From assembly GCA_947579605.1 (NCBI GenBank), contig OX388314.1:26298000-26361999 (forward strand): a stretch of DNA of 64,000 bases, read 5' to 3'. The position numbers were made by a program, and so were the translations under genes. Of the stretch, positions 12,601 through 23,383 are shown piece by piece. The notes under the pieces were generated by a model. It saw nothing but the letters and a program-made list of their open reading frames with translations, searched no databases and was not told where the DNA came from. Origin of the DNA: Athripsodes cinereus (Eukaryota > Arthropoda > Insecta > Trichoptera > Leptoceridae). Each line of letters starts with the position of its first letter. Within the stretch, counting starts at the first letter, position 1.

Positions 12601-15120
12601 TTTAAGCAAATTACTTATATTGGTAACAAAATTTTTTTTTTATCAAATCAAAATGTTTGCAAGGGTCAACAAGTTATGAGAGTTTTTATACCAAATTTGT
12701 TGAAAATTGAATATTTATAAATATAATAATGAATTGCCCGGGAATCCCGGGAAATTCATTTTAAAATTTCCCGTTTCCCGGGAACAAAAATAATCCGGGA
12801 AAAGATACCCTCTAGTCATTTAAGGGAGTTTTATACGATATTTAAATAAACAGATGATATATCGTCATACAATCTATTTTCATTAATATTATGATTATCC
12901 AAAATGGAGTTGTAACGACGTTTCGAATCCGCGTCTAAATGGTTTGAAACGTTTGTAAATGTTTCTTTACTGTTTCGGCGTTCTATATTTGTCACATAGG
13001 AGTCCGTGATTCTCAAAGAATTTTTGTTTCTTTTTAAGCCGATATATTAATTTCAATTAATACACTTACTTACAGAAGTTGTATCGGTTCCCGATTTTTG
13101 GCGAGCTCATATATTAGGAGGTATAAATATTATTTTTCTAATGTAGTTTCTGAATTATTAGAATTATCTTTGTATGTACCCTATGTACCTACACGTAATA
13201 AAACTATAAACATAATTATGTATTATATAATTGTTCTATATAGATCATATATTATTATAATAATAATATAATAAATATAATTAACTTTGCATTTGTTTCC
13301 ATATTCTACCAGCGCCATCTAGACAATATATGAATAATCAATTGTTGTGTTAATAAAGTTTATCGTAAAACTCTATAGATGGAATTCGACAAAAACATAC
13401 ATTGTTGATAATATAGACATAAATAAACTTAGACCTATTTAACAGGTGGTCTTTTATTATTATAGTTTTTGTCCCTGTAGCTCTGTAAGTGATCTCCCAT
13501 GATTGTACTATTTCATAGAACATCATGGAAGAATCAACTAGAATAATGTTGGGGTGCTACATTTTGAATATACATAAATTTATTTTAATATTTTATGGTT
13601 TTTGTTATTTAATGTTATATTTAAATTTTATTGTTAATCTTATATTGTGTTCAAAATGTAGAATCTTATATTGTTTTGTTAAATAAATGAGATATGAGAT
13701 AATAATAATAACTCGAATAATGTTGGGGTTCTACATTTTGAATATAAATTTATTTTAATATTTTATGGTTTTTGTTATTTAGTGTTATATTTAAATTTTA
13801 TTGTTAATTTTATATTGTGTTCAAAATGTAGAATCTTATATTGTTTTGTTAAATAAATGAGATATGAGATAATAATAAATATATTTGAATATGTGACCAT
13901 GACTGATCATATGGAGACTTATCTGGTTATATAATGCTGAGAAGTGTGGATGGCAATTCTGCCGCCGCGTATCATAATAAGTCTATGGTTGATAATGAAT
14001 AAGTACATACCATGGTTTGTTCCATAATATTGCATCAAATGTTTGGGCACACTTCTTTTTCTATATATTAAATGATTATTTATGTAACCACTCTGTTGGC
14101 ATTAAAGCTTTACAACCTTATCACCAGCATTGTGCAAAACAACAATGTTTCAGTAAAAATAATTACGGTGCATTTTAATTTTAAGTCTTAAGCAATAAAC
14201 AGTTTGAATAGAACTGGTATGAATGCATAGTTTTCTAAACCAACACAATTTTTGAACTCTGTTTCATAACATTACCACACATTAATGATTAATGTAACAT
14301 TGTTTTGTAACGTTTGGAAGCGAATTCGAAACGTCGTTTCTTTATTCATTTTAGTCGTTTTGTGTTGAATCAGTTTCGAGTCGGAATTACCAAAATGCAG
14401 ATAGTTTGCTTTGTGTAGAAATGTGTCGAAAATGCGATTAAATGTTACTACTTTATGAATGGCCTCGAATCAAAGTTACTAGCATGTGCTACTTGGGTAC
14501 GGTAACGCGACGACTCGACTTACTTACACGCATATTATAAATCCCTCATGCACACGACCATCTTGCACGACTGCGAGTTCTCAATTGTTCGGCCATCCCC
14601 AATCATACTTTCGACTTCCAGGCAACCTGCTATTCTTGATCCCTTTTACACCACCATCATTGCATCTTTCATTCTCTTTCATACCCAAACTGTCACCTTT
14701 CATAGAAATATATAGTATTATAACTTTTTTCTTTTACAGACTTTGATACCAGTCATCACCGGACATACACCAGCTGGTGCAGGTACAAGGCAGTTGATTC
14801 ACTACGGACAAGGATACAATTCAGGCAAATTCCGCAGATTTGATTATGGAAGTATTGTAAACCTTGTCAAATATTTCCAAATAACTCCCCCGGCATACAA
14901 ATTGAACCTAATTACAGCTCCAGTTAGTATTTACTATGGAGACAATGACTTATTAGTGGATCCTGTGGATGTGAAACAACTTTATAGTGAATTAGGCAAC
15001 CGTGTTCAACTGTACAGAGTACCTCATCCCAGATTCTCTCACTTTGACTTCCTTTGGGCTATCGGTGTTAAATCTCTATTGTATGACAGTATGATAAACC
15101 TTATGAGCCAGTATCACTGA
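9617..15120 (+). CDS. LIP-A: secreted acid/neutral lipase, 419 aa, five exons
   Basis: Predicted lipid ester hydrolase of the lysosomal acid/gastric lipase family. Exons: 9617-9772, 9974-10175, 10875-11236, 11318-11476, 14740-15120, all with GT donors and AG acceptors; intron phases 0, 1, 0, 0. The N-terminus (MLILGFCPVIFVGSIAAVLGG) is a signal peptide, so the enzyme is likely secreted. Visible motifs: the 'MGLLDKYGY...DDGYLVTMHRI' lipase N-domain (residues 53-81), oxyanion LMHG at 98-101, nucleophile elbow GHSQG with Ser189, acid in YGDND at 359-363, and His394 in FSHFDFLWA. The start is fixed by the equal 52-codon first exon in its paralogs. LIP-B is its near twin. Intron 4 (3.26 kb) is swollen by transposons, and a DNA transposon begins three bases after the stop, so the 3' UTR is altered. 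All catalytic residues are intact. Substrate is not determinable from sequence. Confidence 0.93.
10500..10800 (-). mobile_element. RTE-like non-LTR retrotransposon 3' fragment in LIP-A intron 2
   Basis: The minus strand encodes 86 residues (ERMNEDRMTKKIYLAKR, then RRRGRPRIKWQDHLNQI), the basic C-terminal tail typical of RTE-like reverse transcriptases, followed by a stop and a short (GTAT)n tail at about 10500-10517. LIP-B intron 2 lacks it, reading straight through the TTATTATTATTATATG flank, so it inserted after the A/B duplication. Confidence 0.8.
11973..12814. mobile_element. hAT-type MITE (842 bp) in LIP-A intron 4
   Basis: Begins TAGAGGGTTA and ends TACCCTCTA, with 8-bp direct repeats GTCATTTA at 11965-11972 and 12815-12822. 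The TAGAG terminus and 8-bp duplication are hAT hallmarks. Just inside the ends are CCCGGGAATTCCCG palindromes. There is no transposase coding. It is absent from LIP-B, so it is younger than the duplication. Confidence 0.9.
13467..13880 (+). repeat. Two stacked 3'-UTR tails of the RLE-type non-LTR element
   Basis: From TTTTTGTCCCTGTAGCTCTG onward this matches, in reverse complement, the 3' UTR of the element at 46500-48800. The final 160 bp or so (AATAATGTTGGGG... to AAATAAATGAGATATGAGATAATAATAA) occurs twice, at about 13541-13712 and 13720-13880. No coding sequence is left. Confidence 0.85.
13890..13975 (+). repeat. 3' tail fragment of a second non-LTR family
   Basis: TGTGACCATGACTGATCATA through GTGGATGGCAATTCTGCC matches 53644-53720, which follows the degraded endonuclease pseudogene at 53196. 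It is a short tail-only copy in LIP-A intron 4. Confidence 0.7.
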
Positions 15121-15123
15121 AAT

Positions 15124-15816
15124 GGGCCACTTGCAAATTTTTTTTTTATTACATAAAATTGTAAATTAGTATGAAAGAAACACAACCACAATTTATTTTA
15201 ATTTTTCTTGCACTATTTTCTTAGATATTAGCTTTTAAAACTTGGATTTTCTCGGAATGATCAAAAACGATATGGCGGCGCTGTGACGTCACGGAGTCCC
15301 ATGTATGTATGAGATTATAATCTGTGGTTGCGAAAGTTACTATGATTCACGGGACTCCGTGACGTCATCAGCTGTTTAGAGTGTTTTGCCAAACGTCAAA
15401 AATTTTGGGTTTTATTTTTGAAAATTCTTCATAATTTAGATATTTAAAAAATTTTAACTGACATATTTGTTAACTCTAAAGTTTGTACATTCACAGAGTG
15501 AAAATTCATTATGATGATATTATACTTTAAATAACACACAGTTTACTTTTCACTAAGATTTATTCTAACCTCGAGCGCTTTCGTCAATGTTAATGAATTG
15601 ACATTTTCAAGAGAACTAAACAATTTCAAGTTTAGTTCTCTTGAAAATGTCAATTCATTAACATTGACGAAAGCGCTCGAGGTTAGAATAAATCTTAGTG
15701 AAAAGTAAACTGTGTGTTATTTAAAGTATAATATCATGACATATTTGTGTTTTCCGACCTCAAATTTACTAAATTCGATATTTTTTATTAAAATCCCCCA
15801 CGACTGCAAGTGACCC
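15124..15816. mobile_element. Non-autonomous DNA transposon inserted just after the LIP-A stop codon
   Basis: Ends read GGGCCACTTGCA and TGCAAGTGACCC (one mismatch between the inverted ends), flanked by AT at 15122-15123 and 15817-15818. The LIP-B copy shows the empty site CTGAAATTATC. It carries an inverted pair TGACGTCACGGAGTCCC / GGGACTCCGTGACGTCA near 15290 and 15350, and a perfect 107-bp inverted repeat at 15514-15737. There is no transposase. The 2-bp AT duplication would fit an ISL2EU/PIF-like group, but that assignment is a guess. Confidence 0.85.
15514..15737. repeat. Perfect 107-bp inverted repeat with 10-nt loop
   Basis: Arms 15514-15620 and 15631-15737 are exact reverse complements; the loop is CAATTTCAAG. 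It lies inside the DNA transposon that follows the LIP-A stop codon. Confidence 0.97.
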
Positions 15817-15908
15817 ATTATCAAATTTGTGTACGATGCTTTGTAAAAATTCATATGGAAAGTTATAATTGCTGTATTGAGTTATTTAACTGCCACTTCC
15901 ATATAAAA

Positions 15909-15914
15909 AATAAA
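15909..15914 (+). terminator. LIP-A polyadenylation signal, displaced
   Basis: AATAAA here corresponds to 31513-31518 in LIP-B, which is about 95 nt after its stop. In LIP-A the inserted transposon pushes it to about 790 nt after the stop. Confidence 0.6.
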
Positions 15915-16479
15915 AACCTCTTTGAATTCTCTTGGAAAAATAAATCTGTTGTCAGGATGCAAAACATCCGACATAAGTAAATAGGTTATATGTCAAAAAG
16001 ATTCAAATTCCCCGCCGAATTAGAAAACCACAAACCATTTTTTTTAGTTTCAAATTGTCAATCCTGTAAAAAGTAAATAAGGGACACCAACATAAAAATG
16101 CCCAGTTCACCCTTTTTGTCTATGCCCCGCTCTCTTCCGGTTTGGCAATGGTTTAGATACCTCTCCGTTTTTAATATTCTGTAAATTCACAATAATAGTG
16201 TATAATGTCTGAAAAAGACACCATTAGTGTCTAGTCTAGTGCCCAGAACCAGACCTGAGAGCGAGCCCAACTATAACGGCGTCTTTAATGCTTGGAGTGA
16301 ACACGAGAAGCATCAGAGCGGTGGTCAACCCCACGCCAACAGTTAGTTAAGCTATTCATCTGTGTTGAACGCCGGAATTTTGGGTAAATACTACCTATTC
16401 TCTATTAAACCCCAGTTCTCTTGATTCTGAGACTAGGGGAGTGCCTAGAGGTGAGACCGCCTCCTTAGCTCACTTACAC

Positions 16480-19400
16480 AATACAATTGCATACAATACA
16501 AAACGGATGATACATCAATCATAGTGAGTGGAAATAATTGGGACGTAGTATATGCGGAGGCTAGCGTTTGCGTTAAGACTATCAGAATGTGGTTAAATAA
16601 AAATAAGTTATCGCTTAACATTGATAAAACTTTATATGTTCCATTTTATTTAAACCAAAGAACGGCACCTAATAGTGACTTGTCAATAAAGATTCATAAC
16701 GAAGATTGTTTGCTTGATTGTGACACTTGTACGGCTGTCAGAAAAGTTGATAATGCAAAATACTTGGGCGTATACATTGATTGTAACCTGAGATGGGTAA
16801 AACATGTAGATCACCTATGTAAAAAATTAAGAAGTTTGTCATATATGTTTAAAAGACTATCAAAAATTGCAAAGTGTGATGTGTTGAAAATGGTTTATTT
16901 TAGTCTGGTACAGTCTAGCTTAGCCTACGGTATAGTCGCTTGGGGTGGTGTATTAGATACGCACATAGCGTCTTTAGAAATTGTACAGAAAATGATTATT
17001 AAAAGAATGTTTTGTAAACCTATAAGATACCCTACAAAGCAATTATTTTTGGAGACCGGTCTGTTTGATAACAGAGAACTTTTTGTTTTGCAATGTTTGA
17101 AGTTTATTCATAAGAGGCCACATTATTTCAACCTTAACCTAATAAATAGAACTAGTAGTAGATTGCAGAATGTATTTATTGTTCCGGAATGTAAAAAGAG
17201 ATTCACTCAGCGACACTCTCTTTATGTCGCACCTAGAACATTCAATCTTCTCCCTAATGAGTACAAGTTGATGCGAAATTATGTGATTTTTTCTAGTAAA
17301 ATACGGCAATGGATAAAGTCTCAAGAGCGAGACGCGTTATTGCTATAAAGTACTTTCTCCAGGAAAGACGTCACGGGAGATAAACTATTTTTTAACCTTT
17401 ATAACATTTACAATATTTACTTGTTTTAGCAATGTCGTGGTTAGGAGTGTGGATAAATTTGTTCTAAAGAGGAAGATACACTCTTACTTCTTTGATTCTT
17501 TTGTTTTTGTATATAAGTATATGTAGGATTGAATAAAACAACTAACTCACAGTTTAATAGTTTTGGTGAGTAGGCATTTCATGAATAAGTCATATTTCAA
17601 TGTGATACTGTAACATTAATTTTAAATGATTTGCTGGATTGACAAAGTACTAATGTTTTAGTTGTAACATTGTTATTTTTTGCCATGAGGGTGGATAGTG
17701 AATTTCTTGTTTATTGTTCACTAAACCTACTGAGTGGGCCTGCGAACATAGCGATGTATAGGTACATGTTTATCTGTGTGTATATAATATGTAGAGTATA
17801 CTACAAAGTACACAGTACACTGCAATTATTTAGTCTTTTAAAGGACACATACATGTTTATAGTTACGTACAGGTAGGAATATAAGACTTGATATTAGTAG
17901 GTATTCCCACATACAGGCTCTGCCTGGTGGGATCTCATGGTAGATGATGTATGGTTCTATTGTATGTATACATGTATGTATTAGAATATTAAGTTGTAAT
18001 CTCATTTTCTGATATAATTGTATGTATGTATCAGTGGCGTGCCTTCCATACATGCAAAAAAGCAACGCATGCCTAGGGAATAAATCTATAATTTACGAGA
18101 GAAAGTATCTAAAAAAACGACGAAGTTTAAATTGGTTTGAATCTTCCGCTAAACGTTAGCTAATCTATTGCAAACTTCAGGTCAATAGCTAACATAGTGA
18201 CCTCTAAATGTACCTATAAACGGTAAACCTTGATTCAAATCTCGCGCTACACGTTAGCAAACCTTTTGCAAACTTCACTTCAATGGTTACAATACGGATA
18301 AATTCGTATGACTCCAGACAATAGTCCTGTCCTATTTCCACCTCTTTGCATCATATGTAGCTTTTATGTTATCTGTCACACGTAGGGAAAGTACGTTAAA
18401 AGAATTTTTGTTGTGCACAAATATTATCAACGTACTTAATACAAGTGCTTAATACTAGTGTATATGCAAGTGTAGTGGTACAATACATGTGCACGCCAGA
18501 TTCAATGCATCTAGGGAAGGTTTGTATGTGTTAGTGCAAAAGACAATAATATTATGTGTATTATTGGCTTCGGTCGAGTCATTTTTAATAATTATCTTTA
18601 ATGAATTGAAGTTGTGTTTTGCGTAAATTAATCCAATACCGGTTAAATGAAGTGTGTTTATTGAGATACCACTTCATGTTAATGCGATATGATATAAGAG
18701 TTCAATTTCATTCAATTTCGATTCGATTTCCCCGAAACTTAAGTTCGTCTTTAAGTTTAATATTATTTTTCAATAAACATTATGACTCAATATTTACTAT
18801 AGGTTTGTTCGGTATATAATTTTATGATTATAATTATGATAACATTCCGCTTTATTTCATATAAATACTGTAACAGTCTCTAGATATTAATTATTCTTTA
18901 ATCCACATACCTACTTCTAAATTTTGATGTGTTTTCGCATATTCGTAATTATAAGTTCAAAATGACACACTTGAGTGGGTGTAAATGTGTGTTATGTAAA
19001 TTTAAAGAATATCTTTGTTTTGCACTGTAAAAAAATATCATTCCCTGTTTTGTTATTTTTTTTTTAAATTTACTCGTTTCAAGATAGGTAAGGTATTAAG
19101 TACAATAATTAGCTCGATGTCGGGTTCCTTGCCTTAAGAAAAGAATTAAATTATATTTAGAATAGCTTTATCACTTAAGTATTTTGAGTTATTTGTTGCT
19201 GAAAATGTTTAATATTATCGATTATATTTAATAAATATATTTCATATTTGAGTTTTTGTTTCTTCACTAAGACTGGGGACTATCGCCCTTTATCGCTTTA
19301 TTTTGGGAGTTCCGAGTTGGTATAGGGTAGCCTCCCCACTTAGAGTGTTTCCACATATTTCTTTTGTTCAAATGTTGTCATTAAAATGGTTTATTGTAAA

Positions 19401-19760
19401 AGAGGTCATCCAGACTATCTGGATTATTGTGGATAGAAAAATAGTTAAGTTTTTGGCCAACAATAATTGTTTTCTAATATATTATAATAAATTCTACCTA
19501 CACAAACCGCGTGATATTTATCTTTTTCAAATGTTGGTATACGTTGGTAAAACGGTATATTGTAAAGAGGCTACTATACACAAACAGCATGCCCAATACA
19601 AAAAGTCTAGTCCCGCCACTGGTATGTATGTATATTTAGTGTAATAGTAACATTTGTTTGTAATTTAATTTTGATAAGTATAATAATGAAATGTAAACAT
19701 ATGTTTGTATTTATAATTGTACCAAGAGATAAATAAAGAAAAAAAAAAAAAAAAAAAAAT
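16480..19760 (+). mobile_element. Non-LTR retrotransposon, 5'-truncated, inside the LTR
   Basis: The insertion begins within the catalytic motif (codons for DDTSIIVSGNNW from about 16505) and ends in a run of about 20 A residues at 19741-19760. It holds the 3' part of a reverse transcriptase gene and then about 2.4 kb without recognisable genes. The long non-coding part may be 3' UTR or may hide a second element; a possible earlier end is the GAATAAAACAAC near 17531. Confidence 0.7.
16505..17348 (+). pseudogene. Reverse transcriptase C-terminal half (CR1/Jockey-like)
   Basis: Open from DDTSIIVSGNNWDVVYAE through WLNKNKLSLNIDKT, KYLGVYIDCNLRWVKHVD and QSSLAYGIVAWGG to a stop at 17348. These are the post-YADD palm, thumb and connection regions of non-LTR reverse transcriptases. 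The N-terminal fingers, endonuclease and ORF1 are absent by 5' truncation, so it is not functional despite an intact frame. Confidence 0.85.
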
Positions 19761-20240
19761 TGGATCTGGTACGATCTTATACTGGCCTACCCCGGCAGCA
19801 GGAGGTATGAACCTCGACGCCTGGCCAACTGTGGAACCCTTTACCAGGACTTCGCCTGGTGTCCCGGAGACTCATCTTGATACTACCGTTTAGAACCTAC
19901 CCTCTCTCATTTTAATTGTAGACCAACCACGGGTGCTTTCTCTCATACTCATTGAACTAACTACTTATCTTGTATTGTAATAATGGTAAATTGCAATTGT
20001 ATTTGTTTGTACTTTATTTGGTAATACCAGTTTGAAAATAGATCTGATAATAACCGCATAATTACTGTTCTTTATTTGTCCTCTCCAAACTATTCACAGT
20101 GCACAGAACACACAACACAAAGGGGAATCACAAATAACCACACCCTGAGTGGGTAGAGCTTAGCCGGCACAGAAATAAATAAGCACACTTGAAAAGGAAA
20201 TTGAACTTTTTTACATCATCTTGTATTAATGAGTGTGACA

Positions 20241-20586
20241 CTGGCCCCCAATTGTGTTAAACTTTAATTATGTGTTTCTGAAGTTTTTCCACTGAGCGAA
20301 TTTAAATTTTCATTACTTTTACAATTTAAAGAAACAACTTGTGAAAAGAATTCAAAAAGATTGATTCGAAAAAAATTTCAAAAAATTTTTCCGCAAAAGT
20401 TGCGAAATTCGTGTGATGTTGGCTTTACTACTATTGTGTGATGTGGCCCTTATGATTTGACCGTTATGTTACGTACTTTTGTTCGCACGTAAACAAACTT
20501 TGAAACAACCAGATTTACATCAATAAAAAACCTCTTCAACAATCCACACCGCACAACACAAAACACGCAACACAATTGGGGGCCAG
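20241..20586. repeat. LTR-element leader: forward primer site joined to an inverted leader
   Basis: Forward CTGGCCCCCAATTGTGTT at 20241 is followed by sequence that is the reverse complement of the leader seen at 21843-22140, ending in the inverted primer site AACACAATTGGGGGCCAG at 20569-20586. The duplicated unit 2 begins four bases later. Confidence 0.8.
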
Positions 20587-20858
20587 TAAACACTTTGAAT
20601 TATTTGTAACTGTGACGTCACATCTTACAAAGTAAAACAAAATCTAGCTATCGCCACTCAGATTGAAAACTGAGTTGCAAGTTAAAAATTACCCTTAATG
20701 TTTTCAGTGCGATCCCTTGTTTCATAATAATCAAACATGGCAAAGAAATTCCTTACACAAAAAAAACATGCAATTATTGCATTGTAAATGTCACCAATAG
20801 TGTAACAATTTTTATATTTTAACATTTAGCACTTTATTTTGTTTCTAGTCCAACATGT

Positions 20859-21842
20859 TGTCAGGATGCAAACATCTGACATATGAAAATAAGTTAAATG
20901 TCAAAAAAGATTCAAATTCCCCGCCATAAGCAAAAACCACAAATAATAATTAGCTTCAATGTTGTCAATACTGTGGGCAAGTAAGGAACACCAACCTAAA
21001 AAATGCTAAATTGAACGGTAAAATATGTGCCCCTTCCTTTTTCCGTTTTGCAATGGCGTGCGAATAGGACACGTCGATTCACGCTCTACAAGTTTAAATA
21101 ACATAAAATACCAAAAATTGTATAAAGTGCCTGGAAAAGACACGATGAGTGTCTGATCAAGTGCCGAAAGCAGGGTAGGTGCCCGGGAGCCGATAGAACA
21201 GTGTCCATAGTGCCAGCAACAAAGACACGAGGCCTTCAGGGCGTTGTCGGACTAACGGCGCAGTGTTTGATTACTCCATTGTGAACAACGGACGTTTGGG
21301 TAAATTATCACTATTCTCCATTAAACCCCAGTCCTCCTGATTCAGAGGCTAAGGAAGGGCTTCGAGGCGACCGCCTCCTCGGTTCCGCCACGACCTAACT
21401 TGTGATCAACAAGAACGTGCATAGAGCGCCTAGCCATATAGGAGAACCCTTTACCAGGCCTTCGCCTGGAGCCCCGGAACTTCATCTTTATGTAATCTAA
21501 CTTCTCCCACTTTTATTTATAGACATATACAGTGGTGCTTTCTCTCAACGCCTAGTTTAACCTATTCCTCTTTGTTACAGTAGAACATTTTAGATAGTAC
21601 TTGTATCTGTTTGAGTTTTATGTAAACAATAACCATTTTTCAATAGATTGGATTATAACTGAAAATATTCTGTTCTTTATTTGTCCTCTCCCGAACTATT
21701 CACAGTGCCCACATCACACAACACCACGGGGATTTCGAATGATCACGGCCCTGGGAAAGAGCTAGCCGGCCCAGGCTAAAGAGTCGTCATAACCACACCC
21801 TGAGAGTGGTTCATTGTGTGTTTTTTTAATTTATCCTTGACA
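20859..21842 (+). repeat. Left LTR
   Basis: Starts TGTCAGGATGC and ends TCCTTGACA. A TATAAAG at 21121 is a plausible promoter. Line-by-line comparison with 24701-25684 found no difference. Confidence 0.95.
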
Positions 21843-22260
21843 CTGGCGCTCAAGTGTGTTGCGTGTTTGTGTTGTGCAGTGTGGATTGTTGAAGAGGTTT
21901 TATTATTGATGTAAATCTGTTTGTTTCAAAGTTTGGCTTTACGTGCAAACAAAGTAACCGTCAATCTTAAGGCCAACATCACACGATAGTTAGTAAAGCC
22001 GACATCACACGGTTTTCGCAACTTGTGCGGAAATTTTTGAAATTTCTTTTTGAATCAATCCTTTTAAATTCTTTTCACAAATTGTTTCTTAAATTGAAAA
22101 AGTAATGAAAATTTAAATTCGCCCAGTGGAAAAACTTCATTTGCGCACAAATAAATATAAATTTTTTAAAGTATTCTGTTCTAACTTTTAAAACTTTTGG
22201 AGATACTGCATCATCTTTAGAAAATCTTGAGAATTCAGGAACACAAAATTAAAGTTTTCT

Positions 22261-22850
22261 CATTTCGAATTTTTTCGAAATTGTCACGTCGTTTTTCAAA
22301 GTTTTTCGGAGAAATTCCGCTTTTGCGTTTTCTTTTTCCGAAAGCTTTTCTTTCATCAACAATTGACAGGAATTTGCCTCTGGAAATTTTTGCCGTCGAG
22401 CATTTCGAATTTTTTCGAAATTTGTCACTTCGTTTTTCAAAGTTTTTCGGGAAAAATCCGCTTTTGCGTTTTCTTTTTCCGAAAGCTTTTCTTTCATCAA
22501 CAATTGACAGGAATTTGCCTCTGGAAATTCTTGCCGTCGAGCATTTCGAATTTTTTCGAAATTTGTCACTTCGTTTTTCAAAGTTTTTCGGGAAAAATTC
22601 CGCTTTTGCGTTTTCCTTTTCCGAAAGCTTTTCTTTCATCAGCAATTGACAAGAATTTACTTCTAAAATTCTTGCCGTCGAATTTTTTCGAAATATTGTC
22701 CCTCCGTTTTTTTCAAAAGTTTTTCGAAAAAATTTCGCTTTTGCGTTTTCCTTTTCCGAAATCTTTTCTTTCATCAGCAATTGACAAGAATTACTTCTGA
22801 AAATTCTTGCTGTCGAGCGTTTCGAATTTTTTTCTTTTCGAAAATTTTTT
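22261..22850. repeat. Tandem array, about 140-bp unit, about 4 copies, in the LTR element
   Basis: Units start at about 22261, 22401, 22542, 22680 and 22820, each with a TTTCGAATTTTTTCGAAA near-palindrome and GCTTTTGCGTTTTC plus a CAATTGACA segment. Long open frames on both strands are a by-product of repeats lacking stops and show no known domain. Confidence 0.9.
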
Positions 22851-23383
22851 TTTCACTTTCACAATGCACAAAATGGAAAACATGTTGATTCAAAATACCA
22901 AGACATCCAAACCCGCAACTCTCCACCGAGAGTTGGCGCTTCGGGGAGTCGCGCCGGGGCGCGCTTTGCGGACTCTGCGGGGGCAGGCTGCAGTCTTTGG
23001 AATCCCTCTTTAAATTTTCTCTATTGCTTGGTTTTTTCAATCCCTGACTTGCGGCTGTGTCAGTTGTCTTAAGTGGCTGACCCAGCATCGTTATTGTCGT
23101 TTTATGAATATTTCCAAAATGAAACTGATCACTTCACGAAGAAATGTTACATCAAGGGACTACAGGTGGTTGATAAAACTTAAGCAAAACAAAACTTTAA
23201 TACTGTAATTTTTAAACTGTCAGGGTGGAGGCGATAGCCTTATGCTGTCTACCTGAGAGCCCATATTTTTTTGTCTTTTTTGGTGCCATGGCAAAACGGA
23301 AAGAGGCGCAAAAAAAACTTTTCTCCATAATTGTCTGTCAATTATGAAATATTTAAATGTCTTTGTAATTATGTAAGATTTTA

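Larger units (their letters stand above)
9484..15949. repeat. Segmental duplication, unit 1, LIP-A portion
   Basis: Homologous to 28853-31555. Differences from unit 2 are mainly insertions in this copy: an RTE-like fragment in intron 2, a hAT MITE and retrotransposon tails in intron 4, and a DNA transposon after the stop codon. Between 6624 and 9483 the ancestral spacer (seen in unit 2 at 27723-28852) is missing and replaced by two retrotransposon fragments. Confidence 0.9.
15950..20240 (+). mobile_element. Diverged LTR, split by a non-LTR insertion
   Basis: Starts TGTCAGGATGC and ends GTGTGACA, and aligns in blocks with the 984-bp LTR at 20859-21842 (for example AAATTCCCCGCC, TTAAACCCCAGT, CCCTTTACCAGG, CTGTTCTTTATTTGTCCTCTCC). 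The block from about 16480 to 19760 is a later retrotransposon insertion. A primer-binding-like TGGCCCCCAATTGTGTT begins at 20242. This belongs to a sister subfamily of the young element downstream. Confidence 0.85.

Noticed and set aside
22227..23088. Several overlapping open frames of 100-180 codons on both strands in the LTR element
   Set aside because: They come from the 140-bp tandem repeat lacking stops; no gag, protease or RT motif is present.
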